64,000 bases of DNA from Cunninghamia lanceolata. Taxonomy: Eukaryota; Streptophyta; Pinopsida; Cupressales; Cupressaceae. The notes under the pieces were generated by a model that saw only the letters and a list, made by a program, of their open reading frames with translations, was not told where the DNA came from and ran no database searches. The translations under genes and the position numbers were made by a program. Location: the NCBI GenBank assembly GCA_027924645.1, contig BSBN01000860.1, positions 9,300,001 to 9,364,000 of the forward strand, in the 5' to 3' direction. Shown here piece after piece: positions 10,680 to 22,400 of this stretch. Position 1 is the stretch's first letter. The number at the start of each line of letters is the position of its first letter.

Positions 10680-12078
10680 TGTTACAAGTATGGGCCTAAC
10701 CGGTGTTGTCATTGATGTCAACATACTCCTATTGCATTGATGTCAAGGATTGGATGAGTTCTTTGCTGAGGATATTGAGAAAATTAGCCCTATCAGAAAT
10801 AGAGAAGAACAGTAAAGTCAGTCAAGTTCCATGAAGTGAAGATTCCAGACAGTTGAAGATTAGAGTATGTGCATCAAAGGGTTTGTAGATATATGTTTGA
10901 AGGTGCTTCTGTAAAGATTTCAGAGATCCACATAAAGATTTGGAGAAGTTATAGCCATATGAGTAAAACTAGTTCTGGCAGTTGTTCAGAGGTGACAAAG
11001 TGACACAAATTGGTCTGGTGAGATCTGAAAATGCAATATCTTGTTCTGCGGATCTGGTGGCATGTTTGGGAAGCCAATGTGAATTGACAACTTAATTTGT
11101 TCGTGGTCTGGAGGTCTGTAAGCAATTAATCTTATGTGACAGTGATGACTGGCTATGTTCTTAAGGTTCTAGATGAAGATGCGAATGATTTTAGCAAGCA
11201 AAAGTGGTGTGGATGTTCTTGGTGTTTCAAGAAAGCTTGTGGGGGTCTCTAGATAGTGTCTAGTTCGTGTTGGCGGTCCTTATTGAAGATAGAGCTCGTG
11301 AAGATTTACCTTTGGGTGATGATGTTCTTCCTAGTCCTGGCCGACCGGATGTTTTACACATGTTGCGGATGATCTTCAAGATGTTTTACGAAGCATGGCG
11401 TGTTCCTCGAAGAAGATTGAAGTCCCAGTTCTGCGTGGCCGACAGGGTAGTGACACGCATGAAGTTTTTGTAATAAGTCAAATTGTATCTGTGTAATTAC
11501 TCTAGAATTAAATAAAGTATGTGTGTTGCCGACTTTGATGATCATCCCAAAGTCAATGTCTTGTATAAATAAGATTTGTGAAGTCATTTCAAAAGATGTT
11601 GTGTTGTGATGAAAAAGTGATAGAGAGGAAAGGAGTGAAAAGCAGAGCAGAAGTGTTGATCCTAAATGGAACTGTCTCAAACATGGTGAAGATGCTAATC
11701 TCCAGTTCAAGTATGTAATATTTATATTATTCTGTAGACAGTGTGTCTCCTGTAGGCAGCGGGCCTCTTGTGAGCAGTGTGCTCAGGCAGTGAGCCCTAA
11801 TTAGCAAGTGCCATTTTTGTTCTTCTTATTCTTTTAACAGAGAATACAATCTTGGGTTAGTCACCCCGTGGTTTTTCCCTTAACTGGGTTTTCCACGTTA
11901 AAATCTTGGTGTCATATGTGTTGAATGTGTTTCTGCTCTTGAGTTATTGGATTGTACTTCCATGATTGAATCATTATTATGCTATAGAAATATAAGAAGA
12001 CTTTAAGTGTTTAAAGAATAGAAGGTTTGGTGATAATTGATTCACCCCCCCTCTCAGTTGTCTGTCCTAAAACCAACA
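10680..12078 (+). mobile_element. Element A 3' LTR (1,399 bp)
   Basis: Begins TGTTACAAGT directly after the PPT and ends CCAACA at 12078. A TATA box TATAAATA occurs near 11565-11572. The 3' part (hairpin array, then a GGTTAGTCACCCCGTGG stretch and a CCCCCCTCTCAGTTG end) closely matches the LTRs of element F, so A and F belong to one copia family. The following bases CTAAT (12079-12083) also occur at the corresponding place in the second copy of the flanking repeat (15229), consistent with a 5-bp target duplication whose left partner is outside the window. Confidence 0.8.
11736..11813 (+). other. Leader hairpin array, element A LTR
   Basis: Successive short inverted repeats: AGACA-GTG-TGTCT (11736-11748), AGGC-AGCGG-GCCT (11754-11766), GAGCA-GTG-TGCTC (11772-11784), GGC-AGTGA-GCC (11786-11796) and an imperfect TAGCA-AG-TGCCA (11802-11813). 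The array lies about 165 nt downstream of the TATA box, so it should be in the transcribed leader. Homologous arrays occur in elements C and F. Confidence 0.7.
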
Positions 12079-12456
12079 CTAATGTGAGAGAAGAATGAAA
12101 ATAGAGGAAAGACTCTGAGAATAGAATAGAAGAGACACCTCATGTGGAGGATGATTATTCAAAGAAAGGTAACTAATTGCTGTAGTGGATTCAGAGGAAG
12201 GTAAAAGGGCTTCTGTATAGATTTGAAGAAGATAAGAGAACTAGAGGAAGAGAGTTGAGAGGCCATTGAGGCCTATGATGTGAACTATGTTGCTAAACAT
12301 TGTAATAAACTTGTCTTGTGTTGTTTGAATAAATAAAAGTAAATGTTGTGTTGCAATCTTGATCTTGTTGAGTGTTGAAATAAGGTAGGACATTGCTTGT
12401 GATTGGTTGTGTGTTTGTGAGTGATATTTGTCAAGAGGGGAGGTTGTGTCTACACA
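12079..12456 (+). repeat. Element B: 3' portion of a copia-type LTR, copy 1
   Basis: About 380 bp that recurs in direct orientation at 15229-15606 with small differences. It ends CTACACA and is followed 3 nt later by TGGTATCAAAGC (12460-12471), an initiator-Met-type PBS. It is therefore the 3' end of an LTR whose 5' portion was separated by insertion of element A at 12078/12079. Confidence 0.7.
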
Positions 12457-15228
12457 ATATGGTATCAAAGCTGGAGGTTCTGAGTGCATAGGAAGAGCAG
12501 CAAATGTGAGGCAACCCATGCTAGGACTTGTGGGTAGAGGAGAGAAGGTAGTAGAAAAGAGCTCATGTGAGGATTGTTGCATGTAGAGAGAATCCCTGAT
12601 CAATCAAAAGCTAGGGAGATGCAAAAAGAAGTGTGATTACAGATTGTAGAGCATGAGGTGAGAGTTGTGAAAGATTGCCTGTGATATGGGATGGATGGAG
12701 GCAGTATCAAAAGAGAAAGATTTTGGCAATTATAGCTGATATAAATGCAAGATTGATTAGATTGGAAACAGGCAGCGTGGAGAGGATGTCAAGAGTGAAG
12801 GGGTTGCAGCAAAGACATGCCGTGGAAAAGGCATGAGAGAAAAGAAATAAGATGAGAAATTGGTTGTAGTAGTAGAGCATGAGGATGTGATTGCAGTGAA
12901 TGGTGAAGATGATAATTTGTTGGCCCAAATTTTGGTGATAGAAGAGGCTTGGCTTGAGAAGATCGCAGATGAAGATGAGAAGATGCATGTCATAGCGAAA
13001 GAAGAGGAAACACAAGTTGTGGCAACAAAAATTGAAGAGGTAGAGTGTAATTTTTTGAATTTTGTGATGAGAAATTTGTTACAAGTTCACATGTTATTGA
13101 GGTGAATAAGGAGTTAATGCAGGTAGAAAGAAAAACAAATTATGTAGTTGCAAATTGGTGTGTGGATAGTGCATATTTGCTTGTAGAGGTTGTAGAGGAT
13201 GCTGCAGGTGGAATTTAGTGGAGGTGGTTGGTTTGTGGTGGGTTGGATCCCATGAAGGAGGAGTAGATAGTAGGGATTATTTGGCAGAGGAGGATGGTAC
13301 ATGGTGGACATGTGTCCACAAGAGGAAGGAGGAAGAGGATGCAAATTTGTTGGAGGAAGATGGTGAATGTTCTAGCTAGATGTTGGAAGAGGAGAAAAAA
13401 AATTGATCTTGTCCACATATCACATCGATGGAGTTCATTGCAGATTGTTTGCAATCTAAAAGGTGATTCTATCACTCAACTCCACCTTTTGTGAGCCCAT
13501 GCTCACAAACTTTCTAACCAGTGTGTCTGATGTAGGAGCATCCGGGTGAATGGGCAATCTGACATCAACCAAAAATAGTTACAGGTTTAATTTTCCTTTT
13601 GTTTAGTTTGTTTGGGTTTCTAAAGGCATTTCTTGACATTGGATGTGATTGGCATTGTTAGAATTGCAAACATTTCAGTTTCAACCGATTTTAGTCTCGA
13701 CACACATTTGACAGTTTTTGTTAAAACAATTGATCAACGAGATTGGTGAAGTTGCATGGCGATTCCTTGGACAGGAAGATTGTTAGAAGCATCTGAGATT
13801 TAATGGTAAAGATTTCATGGGCAAATCTTTCACAATTTCAGAGAAGTAATTGTTTCATGATCAACGATGGCAGTTTGGTGAAACATTAAAATTTCAATTT
13901 CTGTGAGGTTTGAGGCATAATGGCTTTGTGGATAGCTAGGTAATGTCGACATGCACATCTCTGCAAGTTTGCGAAAGAATCTGAGCTTTTGGTAAATAGT
14001 TGTATCAAAAGTTAGTTTTCAACTTCATTGGTGGATTGTGAAGTGGCACTGTTTGGTATAGCTCACATATTTGCTTCTTTCAGTGATACTTTTGTGATAG
14101 ATTTGTCTGGAAGGACTTGTGCATTTGATTGGTTAATAGAGATGAATCATCTGTAAACTATAGGAGGTCGAATTGTAACAAGTTTGTATCAATTTCTTCA
14201 TCATACATTAGTTGGGAACCACTGATGTTTTGGTTCATGGGAAGTAGGTGTCTATCCATTAACAAAGATTAATTATCATTCTACCAATCACCAATGAAGT
14301 CTATAAGGGACAATATTAATGTTTGGGAAATATGAGCAACAAATATTCTTCTCTTGAGATTAATATGATTTGCCCCCCCGACTTTGGAAAGAGTCAAAGG
14401 AAACACACATATTCTATTATGATAAAGTAACATAAAAAAAATAAAAGGCCCAAAGGAGTGGGAGAGAATCACTTGAACTAGAAGAAACAATTATTTTTGA
14501 TAACCAGGGACAATTTCCAAATGATCTTCATTTTTAATATTGCAGTTAGCAATAGTCATGTTATTTTCCAACATCTTCTTCTTAGGTTCTAACTTTTGGA
14601 GCTCATCCCGCTACACACCACCAAAGTGCCGCATAATGACCTTCACAAAATGAATTGTCCACAAACTCTCCACATATAAAGTTATCATATCTACATGCTT
14701 ACATGGATGATGTGGTCTACAAATATATACTTTGATTTCATGTTTCTTCATATCCGTATGTTATAAATTTTGTTATTGTGCCATATATAATATGTAAAAT
14801 GGAAAAATTACCTTAAGAGGTGCACAAAGGTAAAAATAAATTTGTATTGTTTGGAATTTCCTGATGCCTCATATTCCACGCATGGAATGGTAAGCAATTT
14901 ACTTTGAGTTTTGATATATTGTTTGGATCTGGGAATGCCACCTTAACTCATATGAAGTAGGGCGCATTTGATTCCATTTATCATCTTCATTGGTGGAAAA
15001 GAGATAGATATAAAAATAGAGAAAAACCAACGGAAGGCACAGAGGAGTGTGTGGTGGCCAAGGAGGGAGAGAATGATCAGAGGAGCAATAGGAAAATGAA
15101 GAACATGGCCATTTGAAGGAGGATCAACCTTAGCAGAAAAGGATTAGAGTTGCTATGGTAAACAACAAAGGGGATGCCAGAGAAGGAGGCTACCATCAAA
15201 GGAAAATAGAATGGGATACTATGAGAGA
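12457..15228 (+). other. Element B internal region, not recognised
   Basis: The start is a PBS (12460-12471). Beyond it I see no RT, integrase or protease motif on either strand. A purine-rich open stretch at 12860-13105 gives an acidic, Glu/Val-rich peptide of uncertain meaning. A perfect 9-bp inverted repeat with a 4-nt loop lies at 13488-13509 (TTTGTGAGC/GCTCACAAA). From about 13500 to 15000 the sequence is AT-rich with no supported gene. Confidence 0.35.
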
Positions 15229-15606
15229 TCTAATGTGAGAGAAGAATGAAAATAGAGGAAAGACTCTAAGAATAGAATAGAAGAGATGCCTCGTGTGGAG
15301 GCTAATTATTCAGAGAAAGGTAACTGATTGTTGTAGCAGATTTAGAGGAAGGTAAAATGACTTCTGTGTAGGTTTGAAGAAGATAAGAGAACCAGAGGAA
15401 GAGAGTTGAGAGGCCATTGAGGCCTATGATGTGAAATGTGTTGCAAAAATTGTAATAAACTTGCCTTGTGTTGTTTGAGCAAATAAAATTAAATGTTGTG
15501 TTGCAATCTTGATCTTGTTGAGTGTTGAAATAAGGTAGGGCATTGTCTATGATTGATTGTGTGTTTGTGAGAGTGATATTTGTCAAGAGGGGAGGTTGTG
15601 GCTGCA
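15229..15606 (+). repeat. Element B LTR 3' portion, copy 2
   Basis: Direct repeat of 12079-12456, starting CTAATGTGAGAG and ending at GGCTGCA. It is followed by a diverged PBS-like string (TTTTGTATTGAAG), so both copies appear to be followed by PBS-like sequence. Its 5' boundary was not determined. Confidence 0.65.
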
Positions 15607-15841
15607 CCAATTTTGTATTGAAGGGGGGAAATATGAGACATGCCAATTGTCGATACTACAACACTAGAATAATGTCCTTATGTCAGCACTAAATGGAGCA
15701 TTAGAAAATTTTTAGTGCAAGGCATAGAATAATGTAATAAATAATAAATTAACATGTTAATGTTAATTTATTAGATGTTAGTTTTTAGTTAGTTATTAGT
15801 GATGTGTTCATTGATAGTTAGTGGTTTGGGTAGTTAGTAAG

Positions 15842-15867
15842 TTCAATGGCTTAATAAAGCCATTGAA
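15842..15867 (+). terminator. AATAAA poly(A) signal inside a perfect hairpin
   Basis: An 11-bp perfect inverted repeat (TTCAATGGCTT / AAGCCATTGAA) with loop AATA. The AATAAA hexamer (15853-15858) spans the loop and the first stem bases. The surrounding AT-rich DNA is LTR-like (possibly the R/U5 part of element D or of an unidentified element), which is inference. Confidence 0.5.
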
Positions 15868-15992
15868 TGTAATCATTTGAGTGTTGAAGATGAATGGTTG
15901 ATTATTGTGTTTGAGCCTCATGAACTCTTCATGTTGCAATTTCAATAATTGTCACACCCAAAGCCAATAAGGGACTCTCATATACAAGACTA

Positions 15993-16275
15993 TTGTTCTC
16001 ACTTCTCAAGTTTAACAAGACACCAACTTCTCAACCATTCAAGAAAAGGAATGACAAGCAAGATGTGGCTAAGAAAAGTGACAAAGGCACCAGAAATAAT
16101 AGGAGTGGACCCAGAACTAAAAAGAAGAACAATGGCAATGTTCGAAGGAATGATAGTAATTCAAGTAAACCTATTGAAAAATGAGGACCTCCTGGAGGAT
16201 GTTTCACTTGTGGTGGAGATCACTATGCAAATCAATGTCCAACCAAGAATCAAGGAATTCAATAGTGTGGTAATG
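15993..16275 (+). pseudogene. Element D: chromovirus gag C-terminus with zinc knuckle
   Basis: A Lys/Asn-rich gag tail (SDKGTRNNRSGPRTKKK…) leads, after an in-frame TGA, into GGCFTCGGDHYANQCP near 16196-16242, a CX2CX3HX4C zinc knuckle of the kind common in plant gypsy gag. The rest of gag and a convincing 5' LTR/PBS are missing immediately upstream, so the element is 5'-truncated or rearranged here. Several stops follow before the protease. Confidence 0.75.
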
Positions 16276-16359
16276 CTCTACCCACCTAGAAAGCAGCTTT
16301 TCAACAGAGAATTCATGCGGTGTTGGACAATCACCAAGTGGAGTACTAGATTACTCCCA

Positions 16360-16800
16360 TTGAGACAACAGGTATTTTGTTTGGAGTTCCTATTTCTATT
16401 TTGATTGATACTGGAGCAACTAAAAGTTTTATTTCTCCAAGAGTATTAAGTAAATTTCCTAGAAGAGCTTGATATATGGCTAAACCCTGGTCAGTAGAAT
16501 ATGCTAACGAGACTAAAGCTCAGGTAGAGCAATACTTGTTTGAAGCTAAGATTGATCTCCCTAGTTTTTTGACTGAGGTGAATTTGTTTGTAGCTCCCCT
16601 AGGTTCCTATGATGTTATCTTAGGAATAAATTGGTTGTGGAGGCATAGTGCCAATGTTGATTGTTTTGTAAAAATAGTTGAGTGTCTAGATGATGTTGGA
16701 AATAAAGTCTTTTTGCAAGGCACTCAGAGAGAAGTCAAGATTAGACCAATTTATGCCATGCAACTAAAGAGAGCTAGGCTAAAGGGTTGTAAACTTTTGT
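16360..16800 (+). pseudogene. Element D: aspartic protease
   Basis: Encodes TGILFGVPISILIDTGATKSFIS… with the catalytic DTG present, then …VAPLGSYDVILGINWLWRH, the standard second half of the plant gypsy protease. A TGA after …FPRRA (near 16470) and a TAG near 16800 interrupt it. The role in the family is cleavage of the Gag-Pol polyprotein. Confidence 0.85.
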
Positions 16801-16849
16801 AGTCAAAATCTAGCAAGTAGAAGAAGATCTTAGCAAACAAAGTGTATCT

Positions 16850-18196
16850 TTGGAGAATTATCCTTTTCTTAGAGATTTTTGGGATGTTTTCCTAGATGAA
16901 CTTTCAGGATTACCTCCAAAGAGAGCTTTCGATTTCTCAATTGATATTATACCTAGCTCTGAGATGATTTCAAAGGCACCATACCATATGACTACTCCAG
17001 AGTTGATGGAATTGAAAGCCCAGCTTCATGAGCTATTGGCTAAAGGATTGATTAGATCTAGTGTTTCACCCAGAGGAACACCTGTGATCTTTGTCAAAAA
17101 GAAGGATGGAACCTTGCATTTGTGTATAGACTATCATATGCTTAACAAAGCAACGATAAAGAACAAGTATCCATTACCACGTATTGATGATCTTTTTGAT
17201 CAAATGCATGATGCAACAATGTTTTCTAAGATCGATTTATGATCTGGATACCATCAGTTGAGAATAAAAGATGAAGATATCCTTAAGATAGCTTTCAGGA
17301 CAAGATATGGACATTATGAGTTCATGGTTTTACCTTTTGGACTTACGAATGCCCCTATTGCATTCATGAATTTGATGAATAGTATTTTTTGAGATTACTT
17401 GGATAAATATGTGCTGGTATTTTTATATGACATTCTTATTTATTCCAAGAATGAGGAAGAGCACATGCAACATCTACGAATAGTTTTGTAGCAATTGAGA
17501 GAGCATAAATGTTTTGGGAGGCTTTCTAAGTGTACTTTCTTTTAGAAAGAGATACAGTACTTAGGGCATATTATTTCAGCTGAAGGAATATCTGTTGACC
17601 CTGCAAAGATACAAGTTATACTTGAGTGGCATGTTCCTAAGAATGTGCATGAAGTGCACAACTTCATGGGATTAGTTGGATATTATAGAAAGTTTGTTTT
17701 GAACTTTTCTAAGATTGCAAGCCTAATCACTTCGCTTTAGAGAAAAGGAAAGAGTTTTGACTGGATAATAGAATGTCAGGAGGCATTTGATCTTTTGAAA
17801 GAAAGGTTGACAACTACTCCAATATTGAAAGTTCTTCATCCAAAAAGTCAATTTGTTGTCATTACTGATGCCTTAGGAGAAGGTTTGGGAGGAGTGCTTA
17901 TGCAGAATGGCCAAGAGGTAGCCTATGAATCTAGGAAACTAAGAGCATATGAGCAGAATTATGCTCCTCATGATTTGGAGTTAGCTACAGTTGTGCATGC
18001 TTTGCAAGTATGGAGACACTACTTACTAGGTAAGCCTTTTGAGTTGAAGTCAGATCATCATGGTCTTAAGTACATATTTTCCCAACCTCATCTGAATGCT
18101 CGACAAAGAAGATGTTCGGAGTTAATTTCTGACTATGATTTTGAGATAAATTATATCAAAGGCAAAGAGAACCGAGTATCAGATGCTCTGAGTTGA
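16850..18196 (+). pseudogene. Element D: reverse transcriptase and RNase H
   Basis: RT starts …[27 protein letters not shown] and continues through [47 protein letters not shown] and the catalytic box, which reads [10 protein letters not shown] where VFIDDILIYS is expected. The first catalytic Asp is thus Tyr (near 17427). The linker GHIISAEGISVDP and the RNase H-like region (VVITDALGEGLGGVLMQ … YAPHDLELATVVHALQVWRHYLLG … KGKENRVSDALS) follow in the correct order. At least six in-frame stops occur; many TGA stops fall where Arg is conserved, consistent with CGA decay. The order and INT chromodomain indicate a chromovirus. Confidence 0.93.
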
Positions 18197-18804
18197 TGGA
18201 GGCATATTACTTCAATTGTCTCCATTCACTTGAATTTCAAGGAATTAGTGCTACAACATTCTTTAGATGATGAGTTTTATGAACAAGTTAAACAAGCATT
18301 TATAGTAAATCCTCAAGATCCAAGGTATGAAAGTTCCAATTTTGAACTAGATGGACTACTAAGATATAGGGGTTGAATGTATGTCCATGAATCGACAAAA
18401 TTAAGAAACCTTGTATGGAAAGAAGTTCATTCTACACCATATTCAGGTCATCTAGGAGTGACTAAACTCCTAACCGATGTGAAACCTCTTTATTTATGGA
18501 AAGGAATGAAAAATGATGCTCTAAAATTTGTAGCAAGTTGTTTAGAGTGCAAGAGAGTCAAGGCTAAGCATCAAGATCCAGCAGGACTTCTGTATTCACA
18601 TGATATTCCTGAATGGAAATGGTAGGTTATTAGCATGGATTTTGTGCAAGGTCTTCCAATGTCTTGAAATAGACATGATGCTATTTTAGTGGTGGTGGAA
18701 AAACTAACTAAAGTAGCCCATTTTATACCTGGAAATTTAATAGATGGAGCACCACTCTTAGCTTGCAAGTTTGTGTAGGAAGTGTTCAGATTGCATGGAG
18801 TTCC
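18197..18804 (+). pseudogene. Element D: integrase, 5' half
   Basis: Encodes the HHCC zinc-binding region (EVHSTPYSGHLG … CLECKRVKAKH) and the start of the catalytic core (SMDFVQGLP, VVVEKLTKVAHFIP … EVFRLHGVP). The reading is cut at GTTCC (18800-18804) by insertion of element C and resumes at 25764, joining …LHGVP to PEKIILD. Several stops are present. Confidence 0.9.
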
Positions 18805-20373
18805 TATTGAATGCACAAGACAACTGAGAGGGGGTGAATCAATTGTATCAAAAAATTTAAACCTTCACAAGTATAATCACATTCACTTCAATCCACTTAA
18901 GCCCTAAATCTATTATGAAGATTAAACATGAAAAATAGATAACAAAAACTTAATCACATCAACACCATGCACAAGAGAACATCAGATTTTACATGGAAAA
19001 CCCTAAAAGGGAAAAACCACAGTGAGGATTAACTCACAATATTTAGTAGTAACAATATCAAATTACAAAGAGACTCACTACCAAAGAGCTCATCGCCTAA
19101 GGACTCATTGTCTAAAGAAATGCTCATTGCAAATAGGGCTCACTGCCAATGAGGCTCACTATCAATGGAGATCACTGCCATGAACTGATATAATAGCATC
19201 TACCACATGCCTAAGTTTAGTTCCATTGAAGCACAATATTTATCTCCTTCGCAGCCTCACAACACACACATCTTCATTTTTGCATCTTCGCATCCACACA
19301 CTCTACACAGAAATTTATTAGATTTATTTATACCAATCATCAACCTTGGAACACACATCAAGGTCGGCAATACAATCTACAACCTTTGGAACACTCTCCA
19401 AGGTCGGCAAACATACATAATTCAAATTAGGTCTGGACCTAAACAAACATGTGGAGAAAATGAATGAAGTTTGAACACTTCATAGCTTAGCTTGGACCCA
19501 AATACATCTTCACATGCTTCAGCACGCTTCTACAATCCATGAAACACATCTGCAAAGAGTGTTAGCACCCAAGTCGGCCAAACTTGTGCAAACACCAAGA
19601 ATACTTAGGTACATGCTTCCAAGAGCTCAATCATAGTATGTGGATAAAGCACGTGCCTTCAACACAATCTAGAGACATCCACAAAAAATATAAAATCACC
19701 TGGGAGCCAAAAAATCCATTTGCAACAAATTTCACTTGAAGACAACAAATCTCACTTGAAGACAACTTACAAACAACACTGCTAAGTTCTGCTATTTAAT
19801 AACTTGCTTTCCAGAGCACCAAATCACAAATACTTTGGAATGAAGATAGATAAGGACCTTATAAACATATGTCCAAAACTGCATCACTTGAAACCACTCT
19901 GCAGAAAAATGCAAAGCAAAATATTTTCTCCCAGACACCTCTACACAACTTAGAAACTCTATCAAATACAGTCTTCAAACTGGTGAACATAAATTCTACT
20001 GCACAATGATCCAAACCATCAAATTCTAGATTTAGAATCTTCAAACACTTCTCTAAAACATATCCAAATCTCATGCTCTGGTCTTCAACACAGAAGAAAT
20101 GCAAAGCAAAAACTTAGGCAGTATCTTGCAAGCCAGAATACTTTGAAACACACTGTTTCCACTTGGAGAGAAAATTTTCTCAAAAGCACTTGGAAACTTA
20201 GCAACATGAACAATATACTAGTATTATCAACACTTCTTCAAGTTATTCAAATCATATCAACATGACAACTTAATCAAACAACAATCAAAAATATTAGAAG
20301 ACATAGTTGACACCAATGACAACACAATCATGTTGACATCAATGACAACACTAGTAAGCACATACTTGTAACA
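18805..20373 (-). repeat. Element C 3' LTR (1,569 bp)
   Basis: On the minus strand it starts TGTTACAAGTATGTGC at 20373, adjacent to the PPT, and ends ATTCAATA at 18805. It holds a TATA box (TATAAATA, 19325-19332) and the leader hairpin array (19072-19180). Two tandem copies of TTGTCATTG(A/G)TGTCAA lie within 75 nt of its start. Confidence 0.9.
19072..19180 (-). other. Leader hairpin array, element C 3' LTR
   Basis: Read on the minus strand: GGC-AGTGA-GCC, TGC-AATGA-GCA, GAC-AATGA-GTC, GGC-GATGA-GCT (one G-U pair) and GGT-AGTGA-GTC (wobble pairs), plus two less perfect units. The loop is nearly constant (ARTGA) while the stems change on both sides together. Confidence 0.65.
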
Positions 20374-20660
20374 ATCTCCCCCTTTGTCATTGATGGACCA
20401 TATGATGTGAAAAACCATCATGACACAATTTTGCACTAATCTCATTCTCCCTCATTCTTTTATACATCTTACTCTCTCTTCTGTTTTTCACATGAACTCT
20501 CTCCCCCTTTGACATCAATGGTAAAGGGCGACACACCTTCTTCAAGATTTCTCCCCCTGAGTATGATGCAACACATACTTTCATTGTCCTTAGCTTCTCT
20601 AAATACCTTCCTCTGACTACAACACTCTTCAAAGTCACTACCTACTCCCCCTGAGAGGTA
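20374..20660 (-). other. Element C: cluster of four polypurine tracts
   Basis: On the minus strand, AGGGGGAG-type tracts lie near 20650, 20555, 20510 and 20380; the last abuts the LTR start. The tracts near 20510 and 20380 are preceded by the CATYRATG palindrome also seen in A and F. Confidence 0.75.
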
Positions 20661-20728
20661 TACTCCATCATCAATCTAGAAAAGAATGACTCTTGAACCA
20701 CACTGGACTGATGCACTTCCTAATGCAT

Positions 20729-22400
20729 CTAGTTCAAAATAGGAAGGGAAATAACTCCTAACTTCTCCTGGAGATACTCAAATGTATCCTTAGGAAGAGC
20801 TTTGGTAAATATGTTATCAACTTGATCTTTTGTAGGCACATACTCAATCTTCACTTCTTTCTTTGCAATCTTCTCTCTTAGAAAGTGATACCTAATAGAA
20901 ATATGCTTTGTCCTTGAATGCATCACTAGCTTCTTTAAAATTTTAATAGCATTGGTATTATCATAGAAAATAGGAATTGGATCCTCATACTCAACTTGAA
21001 TGTCCTTCAGAGTTTGTCTCATCCACAACACTTGTGTGCAACATGATGTTGCTGCAATGTACTCTGCCTCTGCAATGGATAAGGATACTGAATCCCGCTT
21101 CTTGCTTTACCATGACACAACTATGTCTCTAAGAAAGAACACACCACCACTTGTACTTTTACTATCTTCTACACATTTGGCTCAATTTGCATCTGTGTAG
21201 GCACTTAGTTTGAAATCATTGTTCTTAGGATACCACAAACCATGATCTCGAGTGCCCTTCAAATACCTAAATATCCTTTTTATTACCATGACATGTGACT
21301 CTCTAGGATTTGCTTGAAATATTGCCACAAGACAGACTGCATGCATGATATCCAATCTGGTAGCAGTTAGGTATAGCAATCCTCCAATCATTGATCTATA
21401 TTTGCTCTGATTAGCCTTAGGGGATTCATCATCTTTGTTGAGCTTGCAACTAGTTGTCATGGGAGTACAAACTGGTTTAGATTCTTCCATTCCAAACTTC
21501 TTCAACAACTCATTGACATATTTTGATTGTGAAATGAAAATGCCCTTATCTGTCTGATTAATTTGTAGTCCAAGAAAGAAGTTCATCTCACCACACATTG
21601 ACATCTCAAATTCTTTTTGCATCTCATTTACAAAGTTCTTACACATACATTCATTTCCACCAAAGATTATATCATCTACATAGACTTCAATAATCAGGAT
21701 TTGATCTTTTCTTACCTTGATATACAAGTTACTGTCTACATACCCTTTACTAAATCCCCGTTGTAACAAATACCTGTCTAATCTTGCATACCAAGCTCTA
21801 GGAGCTTGCTTCAATCCATACAATGACTTCTTCAATCTACATACCATGTCTAGTTTGTCTGATAACTGAAATCCATCAGGTTTCTCTATATATACTTCAT
21901 CTTCCAACTCACCATTCAGAAAGGAAGACTTCACATCCATCTTGTATACTTTGAAATCTGTATGTGCTACATAAGCTAGAAACAATCTAATAGATTCCAG
22001 TCTTTCCATCAGAGCAAAAGTTTCCTCCTAGTCTATTCCTTCCACTTGTGAGTAGCCCTTGCATACAAGTCTAGCTTTGTTTACCACTTCTCCATTTTTT
22101 GAAAACCCACTTTGTTCCAAACACATTCTTATCTGCAGGCCTAGGGACAAGTTCCCAAGTCTGATTCTTCTCAATATGCATTAGTTCTTCTTCCATTGCC
22201 TTGATCCAAAACTCATCTTTACATGCTTTAGTAACTGTTTTAGGTTCAACCTTTAAAAGTAAACAGAGATTTACATGTTCATCTGCAATTCTTCTTGTTG
22301 TCAATACACCTTTGCTCTTATCACTAATGATTTGGTCTTTAGTGTGATGCTTCTGCACAAACCCTAGGGGTCTTAGGAATCCTTTCCAGAGCTTCTTCAA
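20729..22400 (-). pseudogene. Element C: copia reverse transcriptase and RNase H
   Basis: Minus strand. 22400-22071 gives the RT lead-in (…ACKDEFWIKAMEEELMHIEKNQTWELVPRP, FGTKWVFK). After a frameshift and a TAG near 22030, 22009-21182 gives the main RT (VYKMDVKSSFLNGELEDEVY, LKKSLYGLKQAPRAWY, VYVDDIIFGG with both Asp residues, FFLGLQI, YRSMIGGLLYLTATRLDI). One stop separates this from RNase H (SLSIAEAEYIAATSCCTQVLWMRQTL, IFYDNTNAIKILKK, HSRTKHISIRYHFLRE, IFTKALPKDTFEYLQEKLGV). It is a clear Ty1/copia pol C-terminal half, but inactive. Confidence 0.95.

Noticed and set aside
12860..13105. Acidic open frame as a gene in element B
   Set aside because: Purine-rich sequence with no family motif; the opposite strand is also open, as low-complexity DNA often is.
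15300..15650. Minus-strand open frame at the B repeat
   Set aside because: Lies within the LTR repeat, and a similar antisense frame exists at 12241-12603 only because the repeats are homologous.
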